NCBI GenBank assembly: GCA_947476285.1
Contig: CANJPU010000012.1
Location: forward strand, 18,986-82,985
Source of the DNA: Comamonadaceae bacterium
GTDB taxonomy: Bacteria > Pseudomonadota > Gammaproteobacteria > Burkholderiales > Burkholderiaceae_C
Direction: 5' to 3'
DNA: 64,000 nt
The position numbers and the translations under genes were made by a program. Position 1 is the first letter of the stretch. Every line of letters begins with the position of its first letter. Shown here one piece after another: positions 24,690 through 34,155 of the stretch. The notes under the pieces are model-generated. The model was given only the letters and a program-made list of their open reading frames with translations. It was not told where the DNA came from and ran no database searches.

Positions 24690-25802
24690 ATGAAAATCGG
24701 CGTTCCAAAGGAAATCAAGAACAGCGAATACCGCGCTGGCCTCACGCCGTCCAGCGTGCGCGAACTCAAGTCGCATGGGCACGATGTGCTCGTCGAGTCC
24801 GGCCTGGGCCACGCCATCGGCTTGGAAGACGATCAATACGCCGCCTCTGGCGCGCGCATTGCCGCCACCGCACAGGAAGTCTTCGGCGAGGCCGATCTCA
24901 TCGTCAAAGTCAAGGAGCCCCAGCCCAGCGAGTACCACCTCTTGCGCAAGGGGCAGATGCTGTTCACCTATCTGCACCTCGCACCCGACCCACATCAGAC
25001 CGCAGCCCTGATCGCATCGCAAGCAGTGTGCATCGCCTACGAGACCGTGACGCAGGAAGGCGGCGGCTTGCCCCTGCTGATGCCCATGAGCGAAGTGGCC
25101 GGACGCATGTCCATCCAGGCCGGCGCCACGCATCTGCAGATGTCTTACGGCGGCATGGGCATGCTGCTGGGTGGCGTGCCCGGCGTCGCCCCGGCCCATG
25201 TGGTCATCCTGGGCGCCGGCGTGGTGGGAACCCATGCGATGCAGATGGCGGTGGGCGCAGGCGCGCGCGTGACGGTGTTGGACAAGAACCTGGACCGGCT
25301 GCGCCAACTCGATCTGATTTACGGCAACCGCATCTGCACCCAGCACTCCCGCGGGCATGCGGTGGAGCGGGCAGTGCTCTCGGCCGACCTGGTGATCGGC
25401 GCGGTGCTGGTGCCAGGCGGCGCGGCGCCCAAGCTGGTGACACGCGAGATGGTCTCGCGCATGCGGCGCGGCGCGGTGATGGTCGATGTGGCCATCGATC
25501 AGGGCGGATGTTTCGAGACTTCACACCCCACGACGCATGAGGCACCCACCTTCATGGTGGACGGCGTGGTCCACTACTGCGTGGCCAACATGCCTGGCGG
25601 CGTGGCCCGCACATCGACATTCGCCCTGAACAACGCCACCTTGCCGCGCATCATCGCGCTGGCCGACAAGGGCTGGAAGAAGGCCATGGCCGACGATGCA
25701 CACCTCAGGGCGGGCCTCAATGTGTGTCTGGGAGAAGTCAGCTGCGAGCCGGTGGCCCGCGCACTGGGTTACCCGTGGCGCGATCCGGCAAGCTTGTTAT
25801 AA
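24690..25802 (+). CDS. ald: alanine dehydrogenase
   Basis: A 370-residue NAD-dependent alanine dehydrogenase, interconverting pyruvate plus ammonium and L-alanine. Seen: [20 protein letters not shown] with substrate-binding R15, the catalytic-lysine region [11 protein letters not shown] (K74), H95 in [10 protein letters not shown], the NAD loop [12 protein letters not shown], and the conserved [14 protein letters not shown]. At low oxygen it can regenerate NAD by making alanine. The start has GGGAGGAT upstream. Length and motifs are complete. Confidence 0.92.
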   Translation: MKIGVPKEIKNSEYRAGLTPSSVRELKSHGHDVLVESGLGHAIGLEDDQYAASGARIAATAQEVFGEADLIVKVKEPQPSEYHLLRKGQMLFTYLHLAPDPHQTAALIASQAVCIAYETVTQEGGGLPLLMPMSEVAGRMSIQAGATHLQMSYGGMGMLLGGVPGVAPAHVVILGAGVVGTHAMQMAVGAGARVTVLDKNLDRLRQLDLIYGNRICTQHSRGHAVERAVLSADLVIGAVLVPGGAAPKLVTREMVSRMRRGAVMVDVAIDQGGCFETSHPTTHEAPTFMVDGVVHYCVANMPGGVARTSTFALNNATLPRIIALADKGWKKAMADDAHLRAGLNVCLGEVSCEPVARALGYPWRDPASLL

Positions 25803-26300
25803 AAGGCCTCGCAAAGCCCTGGGCAAGAAGACCTGCACGTCCCCCGAAAACTGAGTCGCACGCTGCGCGCTTTCCCGGGCCATGCCGCTCCGAAGGGCCG
25901 CAGCCAAACCGCCGATTTCGTCGGCGATCGCATCCAGCAAGTCGTCGGCCGACACAATGCCCAGCAACCGGTCGTCTCCGTCGGTGACCAGCAGGCGGCG
26001 CACACCGTCCTTGGTCATCGCCGCGACCGCGTCGCGAATGCTCGCGGTGCCCGCAACGGCCACCAGTTTGGCGCTGGCAAATTCACCCACGCGCACGCTG
26101 GCAATGTCCAGGTCACGGGTCAGGGCTTCGATGACCAGATCGCGGTCGGTCACCACGCCCACGACGTTGGCGGGCTGCTTGTCATCGGTGACCACCAGTG
26201 CCCCCACATGGTTCTCGCGCATGCTGATCGCAGCCTCCTTCAGGCTTGCAGTGCCACTGATGGTGACGATCACGCGCTGACAGATGCCTGAGACGTTCAT
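25797..26300 (-). CDS. CBS-domain pair protein
   Basis: A 167-residue protein made of two CBS motifs: about residues 8-65 (VTISGTASLKEAAISMRENH...VVGVVTDRDLV) and 75-135 (VAGTASIRDAVAAMTKDGVRRLLVTD...LLGIVSADDLLDAIADEIG). Stand-alone CBS pairs bind adenine nucleotides and act as energy sensors. The stop overlaps the 3' end of ald. ATG 26300 has GGAAGG upstream; the longer frame adds an arginine-rich stretch without support. Such genes are regular members of low-oxygen clusters. Confidence 0.85.
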   Translation of the reverse strand: MNVSGICQRVIVTISGTASLKEAAISMRENHVGALVVTDDKQPANVVGVVTDRDLVIEALTRDLDIASVRVGEFASAKLVAVAGTASIRDAVAAMTKDGVRRLLVTDGDDRLLGIVSADDLLDAIADEIGGLAAALRSGMARESAQRATQFSGDVQVFLPRALRGLL

Positions 26301-26524
26301 GATGACCTTCCAGACAGTCGAAGCAGAGACGGGGAAAAAGGCCGCCGCAAACCGAGCTTCGCGCGAGCGAAGCCGCCTGCATAGCGGGCGACGACCGCGA
26401 CGCAGCACGTCACGGCAAGACGGATCGAGGGGATTACGACCCAATACCGTCGCCCTATCCGCATCGGTGGCATAACCCGGCTACGGCAGCTAAGGTCACT
26501 CTATGACTTCCAATGCGCGATGCC

Positions 26525-26538
26525 ATGATCCAGATCAA
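26525..26538. promoter_or_regulatory. FNR box (one mismatch)
   Basis: ATGAT-CCAG-ATCAA differs from consensus only in the first base. It lies in the divergent gap between the CBS gene and the thymidine phosphorylase gene, about 100 bp before the latter. Confidence 0.6.
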
Positions 26539-26633
26539 GCTTTCTGTCGCTGCGCGGCGGGTCAAGCGATCAAACTCAGGTGTGCTCAGACTGCTCCCTC
26601 AGAGTTCCCAACACGTGGCAAACTGATGCATCC

Positions 26634-28172
26634 ATGCAAGACGCCCGATCAAGTGCACAGACAGCGCCAGCAGCCAACCGGCTTCGCTTGCGACGGCTGG
26701 GCATAGACACCTACCAGGAGCCGGTGCTCTACCTGCACCGCGATTGCCTGGTGTGCCACAGTGAGGGCTTCGAGGCCCAGTCTCGGGTGGAGATCGATCT
26801 GAACGGCCGCACTGTGGTGGCCACGCTCAATGTGGTGAGTGGTGATTTTCTCTCGCCGCTGGAGGCTGGGCTCTCTGAGGCCGCGTGGCGGTTGCTGCGT
26901 GCCGCTGAGGGCGACGTGGCCATCTTGCATCATCCGGCGCCGCTGGAGTCGCTGGGCCATGTGCGGGCCAAGGTTTACGGCAGGCGCCTGACCGCCGCTG
27001 CTTTCGACGCGATCATCGCCGACGTGGCGGCCGGCCGCTATTCCGACCTGCAGCTTGCGGCCTTCGTGACGGCCTGCGCCGGTGACGGACTCAACCCTGA
27101 CGAGACGGTCGCGCTGACCCGCGCCATGGTGAAGGTGGGCGAACGCATGAGTTGGGGCCCCGGCCTGGTGATGGACAAACACTGCGTGGGCGGTCTGCCG
27201 GGCAACCGCACCACGATGATCATCGTGCCTGTGGTGGCGGCCTGCGGACTGCGCATGCCCAAGACCTCGTCGCGCGCCATCACCTCGCCTGCCGGCACAG
27301 CCGACACCATGGAGACACTTGCGCCGGTGGATCTGGACGTGCCCCAGATCAAGCGCGTGGTGGAGCGCTGCGGCGGCTGCGTCGTCTGGGGCGGTGCGGT
27401 GCGCCTCTCGCCAGCGGACGACGTGCTCATTCGGGTGGAGCGGCCGCTGGACTTGGATAGCCAGGGCCAGTTGGTTGCGTCGGTACTGTCCAAGAAAGCC
27501 GCAGCCGGCTCGACCCATGTGCTGATCGACATGCCGGTGGGTCCGACCGCCAAGGTGCGCAGCGCGCAGGCTGCGGCCATCCTGCAGCATCAGCTTGAAC
27601 ATGTGGGCCAGGCGATGGGCCTGCATGTGCGGGTGGCACTGACCGATGGTCTGGCGCCGGTGGGGCGAGGCATAGGCCCGGCGCTGGAAGCACGCGACGT
27701 GCTCTCTGTGCTGCGGCGCGAGGCGCATGCACCGGCCGATCTGGCATTGCGCTCCTTGGAGCTGGCCGGCATGGTGCTGGAGCTGGGCAATGTGGCGGCA
27801 CCAGGCGAAGGCATGGCCATGGCACAAGGCGCACTTGACGACGGCAGCGCCTGGACCAAGTTCCAGGAAATCTGCGAAGCACAAGGCGGCATGCGCGAGC
27901 CACCGATCGCGCCGTGCCGGCACGAGATCATCGCAACGCGAAGCGGCTCGGTCACCGCCATCGACAACCGCCGGCTCGCTCGCATCGCCAAGCTGGCCGG
28001 CGCACCCAAGACGCCCAGCGCCGGCATCGATCTGCATGTGCAAAACGGCGAATTCGTTGAGCGCGGTCAGCCACTGTTCACATTGCACGCCGGCTCACCC
28101 GGTGCGCTGGCCTATGCAGTTGAATATGCGCAGTCGCAGAGTGACACCGTGCATGTGATTGAGGACGCCTGA
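26634..28172 (+). CDS. putative thymidine phosphorylase (AMP phosphorylase-like)
   Basis: A 512-residue nucleoside phosphorylase of the long type shared with archaeal AMP phosphorylases. The phosphate and substrate motifs are seen: DKHCVGGLPGNRTTMIIVPVVA (K, and the GG...N loop), SSRAITSPAGTADTMETLAPVD and the C-terminal lipoyl-like domain. The N-terminal 80 residues form the extra domain typical of this group. It splits thymidine or NMPs with phosphate, feeding (deoxy)ribose phosphate to carbon metabolism. ATG 26634 is preferred over 26580. An FNR box lies upstream; homologues occur in the B. cenocepacia low-oxygen locus. Confidence 0.85.
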   Translation: MQDARSSAQTAPAANRLRLRRLGIDTYQEPVLYLHRDCLVCHSEGFEAQSRVEIDLNGRTVVATLNVVSGDFLSPLEAGLSEAAWRLLRAAEGDVAILHHPAPLESLGHVRAKVYGRRLTAAAFDAIIADVAAGRYSDLQLAAFVTACAGDGLNPDETVALTRAMVKVGERMSWGPGLVMDKHCVGGLPGNRTTMIIVPVVAACGLRMPKTSSRAITSPAGTADTMETLAPVDLDVPQIKRVVERCGGCVVWGGAVRLSPADDVLIRVERPLDLDSQGQLVASVLSKKAAAGSTHVLIDMPVGPTAKVRSAQAAAILQHQLEHVGQAMGLHVRVALTDGLAPVGRGIGPALEARDVLSVLRREAHAPADLALRSLELAGMVLELGNVAAPGEGMAMAQGALDDGSAWTKFQEICEAQGGMREPPIAPCRHEIIATRSGSVTAIDNRRLARIAKLAGAPKTPSAGIDLHVQNGEFVERGQPLFTLHAGSPGALAYAVEYAQSQSDTVHVIEDA

Positions 28173-28265
28173 CTCACCACAGGCTTGCCATGAGGCGAAA
28201 CCTGCAACATCCATCTGCTGTCACAATGGACCCAAGCGCACCGCATTACCCGGCACAAAACCAAA

Positions 28266-28763
28266 ATGATAGTCACCTCCACCCACAGACGATTCATGGC
28301 CTATCTGCTGCTGGTATTGGCGCTGGCCGGCGGCGCGGTGCGCCACTGGACTGACAAGGGCACCATTGCGCATGACCTGGGCACCCTGCTGCTGGTGCTG
28401 TGGCTGCCCATCATCGGCACCGTGGTGGGTTTTGTCATCAACAAGACCCGCAAGATGATGAAGGCTTCCAAGGATTTCCCGCAGGGAGCAGCCTTCGCAC
28501 CTCAGTTGCTGGTGCGCCTTGAGGGGACGGTGACCGCCAGCATGGACACGCTGGAGCGCGTGACGCTGGTGCTTGACAAGGAAGGTTTCAGCGCGCGCAC
28601 GCGCATCGCACCCCCACAGGCCAGGCAAGGGCCAACCACGCTGGAGTTGGAATTTCTACGGCCACAATTGGCGCTGCCGCGATTCCCCAAGAACACCTGC
28701 TTCGATATTCTGGTTCAGGGCCAAGTAGTGGCCCAGGGCCGGGTGCTTGGGGTGCTGAGCTGA
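28266..28763 (+). CDS. small membrane protein of unknown function
   Basis: A 165-residue protein with two membrane helices near the N-terminus (FMAYLLLVLALAGGAV and LGTLLLVLWLPIIGTVVGFVI) and a soluble C-terminal domain of about 100 residues rich in beta strands (FAPQLLVRLEGTVTASMDTL...TLELEFLRPQLALPRFP). I do not recognise a family. It stands 93 bp after the phosphorylase gene on the same strand and converges with the chaperone operon. Confidence 0.7.
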   Translation: MIVTSTHRRFMAYLLLVLALAGGAVRHWTDKGTIAHDLGTLLLVLWLPIIGTVVGFVINKTRKMMKASKDFPQGAAFAPQLLVRLEGTVTASMDTLERVTLVLDKEGFSARTRIAPPQARQGPTTLELEFLRPQLALPRFPKNTCFDILVQGQVVAQGRVLGVLS

Positions 28764-28779
28764 GCCTGTTGATGAATTT

Positions 28780-29109
28780 TCATTGCGAGCCATGCCCAGG
28801 CACATGGGCTCGAAACGTCCGCAGCTCCCGTTCCAATTCCTCAATCCGCCCCAGATAGCCCAGCACCGTCGCCAGCGCGAACAGATCCAGATCGAAGTCG
28901 CGCCGCAGCTTGCCCACTGTACGCATCGACGTGACACAGGCAGCACTGAAAATCACTTGCGACTCACCCGCCTGCAACGGAGATAGCGCACCGTATTCAA
29001 TCAACTCCTGCAGCTCGTCGGCACTGAGGCCGCACGCCTGCGACAACTCCATCACCGTGACGGTCTCCCGCGCATCCAGCCAGGCCAGCTCAACACCTTG
29101 CGTGCTCAT
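28780..29109 (-). CDS. chaperone modulator CbpM-like protein
   Basis: A 109-residue MerR-like protein: an N-terminal VTVMELSQACGLSADELQEL helix-turn-helix-like segment, then IEYGALSPLQ and a C-terminal RRDFDLDLFALATVL with a leucine-rich helix. This is the CbpM pattern. CbpM binds the J-domain of CbpA and restrains it. Its start overlaps the cbpA-like stop by 4 bp, the standard arrangement. Confidence 0.85.
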   Translation of the reverse strand: MSTQGVELAWLDARETVTVMELSQACGLSADELQELIEYGALSPLQAGESQVIFSAACVTSMRTVGKLRRDFDLDLFALATVLGYLGRIEELERELRTFRAHVPGHGSQ

Positions 29110-30023
29110 GGTGCGTTCTCCTTGGCAGGCACCACGCGCGGGTTGAACCGCGAGACGCTGCCCAGTTCCTTGAACAATTCCCGCTCGCGCTCGCTGAGCG
29201 TGGCAGGCACATCGATGAGGACATGGGCGTACAAATCGCCATGCCCGCCTCGGCCATCGGCCATGCCGCGCTCGCGCATGCGCAGTTTGCGACCCGAGCG
29301 CGTACCCGCTGGCACGACCAGCAGCACCGCCCCTTCCAGGGTGCTGACCTCGATCTGCACGCCCAGAGCAGCCTCCCAGGGGGCCAGCAGCAGATCAAAA
29401 TGCAGGTCATGTCCATCGGGCCGGAACACCGCATGCGGCGCGATGGTGATGTGCAGATAGATGTCGCCATCAGCACCGCCGTTGCGGCCCTTGCCGCCTT
29501 TGCCACGCAGGCGCAGCTTCTGGCCCTCGGTGACGCCGGGCGGCACCGTCACCTCCAGCGTGCGACCGCCACCCGCGTCGGCGAGTTCCAGCGTGACTTG
29601 CCTACCGCGGTTGGCGTCTTCCAGGCTGATGCGCACCTGCGTCTCGAAGTCGCGCCCTTGCATGGGCACTGGGCCGTGGCCGGCGCCAGGCCTTCTTGCG
29701 CGCCCCAAGGACGCCAGCAAGTCTGACAAATCGATATCTTCAAATGACTCGGCACCCGTTGGGTGCTGATGCGTCCACTGCGGTGGCGGTGCGAATTCCT
29801 CGCCCGCCGGCCGGCGGCCCAATTCATCGTAGGCGGCGCGCTTGTCCGGGTCTTTCAAGGTGGCATAGGCTTCGCCGATTTCCTTGAAGCGTGCCTCGGT
29901 GCCGGCCGACTTGGACATGTCGGGATGGTGCTGGCGCGCGAGCTTGCGGTAGGCCTTCTTGATCTGATCGAGGTCCGCATCCCGGGCGATTCCCAGCGTG
30001 GCGTAGTAGTCCTTGTATTTCAT
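29106..30023 (-). CDS. cbpA: DnaJ-class co-chaperone CbpA-like
   Basis: A 305-residue class B J-protein. The J-domain spans residues 3-70 (KDYYATLGIARDADLDQIKKAYRKLA split as usual, with the HPD at 37-39), followed by a short G/F linker and two beta-barrel client domains (FETQVRISLEDANRGRQV; LRLRGKGGKGRNGGADGDIYL; LRMRERGMADGRG). There is no zinc finger, which separates CbpA from DnaJ. It stimulates DnaK and may bind curved DNA. Coupled to cbpM. Confidence 0.88.
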   Translation of the reverse strand: MKYKDYYATLGIARDADLDQIKKAYRKLARQHHPDMSKSAGTEARFKEIGEAYATLKDPDKRAAYDELGRRPAGEEFAPPPQWTHQHPTGAESFEDIDLSDLLASLGRARRPGAGHGPVPMQGRDFETQVRISLEDANRGRQVTLELADAGGGRTLEVTVPPGVTEGQKLRLRGKGGKGRNGGADGDIYLHITIAPHAVFRPDGHDLHFDLLLAPWEAALGVQIEVSTLEGAVLLVVPAGTRSGRKLRMRERGMADGRGGHGDLYAHVLIDVPATLSERERELFKELGSVSRFNPRVVPAKENAP

Positions 30024-30053
30024 GACTCAGCGCCAGTGATGCAGCACTGTGCT

Positions 30054-30842
30054 TCAGTGAACTCGGACATTGAACCGGTGCTTGAGGGCCTCCATGTCCA
30101 CGATGCGCACATGCCGCTTGTCCACTTCCAGAATGCCAAGCTGCTGGAATGCAGAGAACGTGCGGCTGACGGTCTCGAGCTTCATGCCAAGGTAGCTGCC
30201 GATTTCGGCGCGGCTCATGCGAAGGTGAAATTCCCGATCAGAGTAGCCACGCGCAGCGTAGCGCTGCGACAGATTGAGCAGGAACGCGGCCAGCCTTTCT
30301 TCGGCGTTCATGCTGCCCAGCAACATCATCAGGCTGTGCTCACGCGTGATCTCCCTGCTCATCAGCCGGGTGATGACATGCTGCATGCTGCTGGCACCCG
30401 CAGCCAAGTCGCTCAGGTGGGCAAACGGGATGGCGCATATCTCGCTGTCTTCCAGCGCCATGGTGGCGCTGGCGTGTGCGCCCTGCGCCACGCCGTCAAG
30501 GCCCACCAGTTCGCCTGCAATGTAGAAGCCGCTGACTTGCTCGCGTCCGTCCTGCAGCATCAAGCTGGACTTGAGCGTGCCGGCGCGCACCGCATAGATG
30601 AACTGAAAGCGATCGCCTTCGCGATAAAGCGTCTGACCGGCCTTGACCTTGCGCCGTGCGAACTTGAGCGTATCAAGGCGGTCCATGTCGCTGCCACTCA
30701 TGCCACAGGGCAGGCACAGGTCGCGCAGATGGCAACTGGAGCACTGCGTCTTGACCGGCGCAACGGGCGACGCGGACAGACCGCGATGCACCACCTGGAC
30801 GGTGGTGACAACAGGCGGAACGCTTGCGATGGCGGTGGGCAT
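30054..30842 (-). CDS. FNR-type oxygen-sensing regulator (copy 2)
   Basis: A 262-residue Crp/Fnr protein. All four cluster ligands are in place: C34-x2-C37-x5-C43 and C136 (EDSEICAIPF). The recognition helix SYLGMKLETVSRTFS keeps the E..SR triad, so DNA specificity should match copy 1. The N-terminal extension (about 30 residues) differs. No clear FNR box was found upstream. It lies between cbpA and a stand-alone receiver on the same strand; two paralogues in one island suggest division of labour, such as different oxygen thresholds. Confidence 0.87.
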   Translation of the reverse strand: MPTAIASVPPVVTTVQVVHRGLSASPVAPVKTQCSSCHLRDLCLPCGMSGSDMDRLDTLKFARRKVKAGQTLYREGDRFQFIYAVRAGTLKSSLMLQDGREQVSGFYIAGELVGLDGVAQGAHASATMALEDSEICAIPFAHLSDLAAGASSMQHVITRLMSREITREHSLMMLLGSMNAEERLAAFLLNLSQRYAARGYSDREFHLRMSRAEIGSYLGMKLETVSRTFSAFQQLGILEVDKRHVRIVDMEALKHRFNVRVH

Positions 30843-30868
30843 GAATATCTCCTGTGGGTTCTTTGAAA

Positions 30869-31258
30869 TCAGTGAAGCGGGTGCTTGGATGCGTTGGTGA
30901 CGGCCAGCACGAGCTGGTCAAATTCGGAGTTTTTGTCCAGGAACAGGCAGGCGCCTTCGCGAAGGTAGCGCTTGCGATAGGCCGGGCCAGAGTTGTTGCT
31001 GAACACCACAAATTCGATCTCGGGCGCGGCCCGTCGAATGGCGCGCAGCACTTGCAGGCCGGTACCGCCTTCGAGCTGCACATCGAGCACCACCACATCC
31101 GGATGGCTGGCCAAAATGCCGTCGATGGAGGCCTGCGGTGTTTGCGCCTGGCCCACCACCCGCATGTCCCCGGCATCCAGCATGGCTGCGACGCGCTCGC
31201 GAATCATCAGCGAATCATCGACTAGAAAAACCTTCACGGGAAAGGAGCTTGGGGACAT
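30869..31258 (-). CDS. stand-alone response-regulator receiver
   Basis: A 129-residue CheY-like receiver without output domain. The acidic pocket (VDDS near residue 13), the phospho-acceptor in VVVLDVQLEGGTG (about D57) and the FSNNSG switch region with a lysine in LFLDKNSE are present. No histidine kinase is encoded in the window. It precedes the second fnr gene on the same strand with a 26-bp gap and could share its transcript. Confidence 0.83.
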   Translation of the reverse strand: MSPSSFPVKVFLVDDSLMIRERVAAMLDAGDMRVVGQAQTPQASIDGILASHPDVVVLDVQLEGGTGLQVLRAIRRAAPEIEFVVFSNNSGPAYRKRYLREGACLFLDKNSEFDQLVLAVTNASKHPLH

Positions 31259-31388
31259 GCATTGACTGTGCGCGCAATCGGGCGGGCAAGGTATCGGCGC
31301 CGGCTGAATCAGACCGTCAGTGCAATCCGGTTTTGTGGCGAGGATTGTCTGATCCGCCCTAGGAATCGGCTGAGGCCGGGGGCGCGGA

Positions 31389-32474
31389 TCAGCCCCGCTC
31401 GCCCTTCAGAATATTGAGCGCCCTGGCCGACACGTTCTGGTAATCGGTGCCCGCTGCAGTGCGCCCTGGCACCGCATCGACGCCATGGCGGCCGCCTTCG
31501 TTCTGATAGATCATCATCTCGGGCAGCACCGGCCTTCGATCGCGCGCTGCCTGCAGCCACATGCGCAGCGCCATACGCCACTGGCTGGGATCACCCTGGT
31601 TTTGGAACGCCGAACGCGAGTGATACATCGTCCAGTTGTTCAGAATGATTGCCTCGCCCGGCGACATCCGAAAACTGATCTGCTGCGCCGCTGCCACATC
31701 ACGCACCCTATCGAGCGCCTCCAGCTCCTTGGCGCTGAGTTCGCGGCCAAGCTCTGCCATGCCGGCGATGGCATGGTTGCGCAAATAGGTCGTGCTGATG
31801 TGGCCGTCCACCTTGCAGAACACCGGCACCGGGTAAGGCGACACGCCAGGCTGGTCATTGGGCTGTTCGCCACGCCGGTGATAGGGAAAGCCGCGATACA
31901 AAATCGGCAGCAAGTCAGGGCGCGTGGCCTGTATTTCCTGGTGCACGGCAATCGCGCTGGCCAGATGATTCTCACCGCCTTGGGCCGCATCACGCACGCA
32001 CATCAGGCACATCACCTCGCACATGTCGGTGTGCATGGCCAGCTCCTGGCTGGCCTTGGAGCCGCGTGAGCTTTGGTCGGCGGCAGAGGGCTTTTCCTCC
32101 TGTATGCGCACCAGCGTCTGGCCGAAGGCGTATTGCGATAGCGCCGCGCCCAGATGCATTCCCACAATCCAGAACATGCGCTCGACGTCATCGTCGCTAT
32201 AACCGGCAACTGGCATCCCACGCAGCAGCACCACGCCGCGGCCCAACTGCACCTCGCACAAAATGCCGGCAAGGTCTGCGTCCAGATCGGGATGGGAACA
32301 ATGCGCTCGGGTGATTGCATCGCGCGCAATCTGTCGGGTGCGTTCCAGGATTTCCACCAGAGCGCGCCGATGCCGATCTTCAAGCGCGAAAGCAAATTGA
32401 TCGACCGATTGCAGCTCACTGCCGACCCAGGCCATGGGGTCTTCGATCTGTTCGGGGTGAACGTTTGCAATCAT
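31389..32474 (-). CDS. TauD/TfdA-family Fe(II)/2-oxoglutarate dioxygenase
   Basis: A 361-residue dioxygenase. The iron facial triad is visible as H148-x-D150 (LAMHTDMCEV) and H284 with R286 for 2-oxoglutarate (WTMYHSRSAF). The central RGFPYHRRGEQ and the N-terminal GVVLLRGMPV segments fit the TauD/TfdA-like group. Relatives hydroxylate sulfonates, ethers or carboxylates. ATG 32474 couples it to the permease stop (ATGA), making it the last gene of an SsuABC-like operon, so its substrate is probably the imported compound. Confidence 0.83.
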   Translation of the reverse strand: MIANVHPEQIEDPMAWVGSELQSVDQFAFALEDRHRRALVEILERTRQIARDAITRAHCSHPDLDADLAGILCEVQLGRGVVLLRGMPVAGYSDDDVERMFWIVGMHLGAALSQYAFGQTLVRIQEEKPSAADQSSRGSKASQELAMHTDMCEVMCLMCVRDAAQGGENHLASAIAVHQEIQATRPDLLPILYRGFPYHRRGEQPNDQPGVSPYPVPVFCKVDGHISTTYLRNHAIAGMAELGRELSAKELEALDRVRDVAAAQQISFRMSPGEAIILNNWTMYHSRSAFQNQGDPSQWRMALRMWLQAARDRRPVLPEMMIYQNEGGRHGVDAVPGRTAAGTDYQNVSARALNILKGERG

Positions 32475-33337
32475 GACTTGCCGGCGCTCTGCCATGCCAG
32501 CACATGGTTCTCAACCACTCGCAGGATGACCGACAGCACGCCACTTGCCATGACAAGCATGATCACCCCTGCGAACACGCCACTGGTGTTGAGATCCGCA
32601 CTGGCCGTGCTGATGAGAAAGCCTATGCCCTTGGTGGCCGCGAGAAACTCACCCACCACCGCACCGATCAGCGAATTGGGCAGAGCGATCTTCACGCCAG
32701 ACAAAATCCAGACGGTGGACGAAGGCAAGCCGATTTTGATCATGGCCTGCCAGCGGTTCGCGCCCAGCACGCGGCTGATGGCGATCAACTCCTGATCGAC
32801 CTGGCGCACACCCTGGAAGGTGGTGAAGAACACCAGGAAGAAAACCACCAGCGCCGCCAGCGCCACCTTGGTGGCCAGACCGATGCCAAAGAAGATCACA
32901 AACAAGGGGCCGAGCGCGATCTTGGGCACCGAATAAAACATCAGCACAAATGGCTCCAGCAGTTTGCCGCACAAGCGAACCCAGCCCAGGATGAAGCCCA
33001 GGCTTGCACCCGCGACGGTGCCGATCGCAAAGCCCGACATGGCCTCGGTCATGGTCACCTGAAGGCCGATCCACAACACGCCTTGCTCTGACCATGTCTG
33101 CAGTTGCTTAGCCACCAGCAGCGGTGAACTGGTGTAGAAGACCAGATCTTTGATGCTGCCCACCAACTGCCACAGCCCAAGAAAGGCCACGGCCAGCAAC
33201 ACCTGCGCGATCGGCAGCCAGGTGCTTTCGGCAGTCACCCACCAGGACTCACGCCTGGGCTGGTACACAGGGGGTCGCGCCTCGCCCGTCGTGGCCGCCG
33301 CATAAGCGCCTGGCGCAGCGTTTTGCTCTGCGTTCAC
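32471..33337 (-). CDS. ABC transporter permease, SsuC/TauC-like
   Basis: A 288-residue permease with six membrane helices and the EAA-like loop (VDQELIAISRVLGANRWQAM, about 185-204) that contacts the ATPase. It belongs to the nitrate/sulfonate/taurine/thiamine-precursor group. It is coupled at both ends by ATGA overlaps to the ATPase and the dioxygenase. Confidence 0.88.
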   Translation of the reverse strand: MNAEQNAAPGAYAAATTGEARPPVYQPRRESWWVTAESTWLPIAQVLLAVAFLGLWQLVGSIKDLVFYTSSPLLVAKQLQTWSEQGVLWIGLQVTMTEAMSGFAIGTVAGASLGFILGWVRLCGKLLEPFVLMFYSVPKIALGPLFVIFFGIGLATKVALAALVVFFLVFFTTFQGVRQVDQELIAISRVLGANRWQAMIKIGLPSSTVWILSGVKIALPNSLIGAVVGEFLAATKGIGFLISTASADLNTSGVFAGVIMLVMASGVLSVILRVVENHVLAWQSAGKS

Positions 33338-34122
33338 GCGTGGGTCTCCTCGTCGCTCTTGATCAGCGACCAGAGCTTGGCCAGGTAGTGTTGAAACTCA
33401 GGCGCGGTCTGTATCGAGACCGCGTCTCGAAAGACCGACTTGTCCATCTCGATCGGAACTTCGGCCTTGATGGTGCCGGGCCTGCCGCTCATGACGATCA
33501 CCCGCTCAGCCAACACCACGGCCTCACCCAGATCATGCGTGACAAAAACCATGGTGCTGCCGGTGTCGCGCCACAGGCGCAGCACATCGGTGTGCATGGT
33601 CGTGCGTAGCTGCGCATCCAGGCTGCCGAAGGGCTCGTCCATCAGATAGACATCGGGCTTGTAGACCAAGGTGCGGGCAATGCCCACGCGCTTGCGCATG
33701 CCGCCGGAGAGTTGGCTGATGTATTTTTTCTCGAAGCCAGACAAACCCACCTGCTCGATGACCTCTGCCACCCGCCGGTCCGCGTCGCGCTGCTGGCCCC
33801 TGACTTCCAGCGGAAAGCGGATGTTGTCTTCGACCGTGCGCCAGGGCAGCAGCAGGTCTTTCTGGGTGACAAAGCCAACGCGCTGATTGGGGCCGTTGAC
33901 TTCGTTGCCCATGTAGCGAACATAGCCATCGGTGGCAAGCACTATGCCCGCCACAATGGACAGCAGCGTCGATTTACCGCAGCCGCTGGGGCCCACGATG
34001 GCGACGAATTCGCCTTGGCGGATGCTCAAGGAAATATGGTTGAGCGCGCGAACATTTCCAAAGCTCTTGCCGACGTTCACGTACTCAATGGCGGGCACGT
34101 TCACCGCTGCGGTTGCGGGCAT
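33334..34122 (-). CDS. ABC transporter ATPase, SsuB/TauB-like
   Basis: A 262-residue ATPase: Walker A GPSGCGKST (44-52), Q-loop FVTQKDLLLPW, signature LSGGMRKRVGIAR, Walker B VYLMDEPFGSLD and switch histidine in VFVTHDLGEA. All are consistent with the nitrate/sulfonate/taurine importer group. Second gene of the operon, 33 bp after the binding protein. Confidence 0.9.
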   Translation of the reverse strand: MPATAAVNVPAIEYVNVGKSFGNVRALNHISLSIRQGEFVAIVGPSGCGKSTLLSIVAGIVLATDGYVRYMGNEVNGPNQRVGFVTQKDLLLPWRTVEDNIRFPLEVRGQQRDADRRVAEVIEQVGLSGFEKKYISQLSGGMRKRVGIARTLVYKPDVYLMDEPFGSLDAQLRTTMHTDVLRLWRDTGSTMVFVTHDLGEAVVLAERVIVMSGRPGTIKAEVPIEMDKSVFRDAVSIQTAPEFQHYLAKLWSLIKSDEETHA

Positions 34123-34155
34123 GCAGTCTTTCTTTTCGATGAGCCGATGCTGGCT

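Noticed and set aside
26649..28088. 479-residue minus-strand frame inside the thymidine phosphorylase gene
   Set aside because: Codon-shadow composition and no motif; the phosphorylase is complete.
30843..31388. FNR box for the second fnr gene and the receiver gene
   Set aside because: Only weak TTGAN words were found; none has a matching second half at the right spacing.
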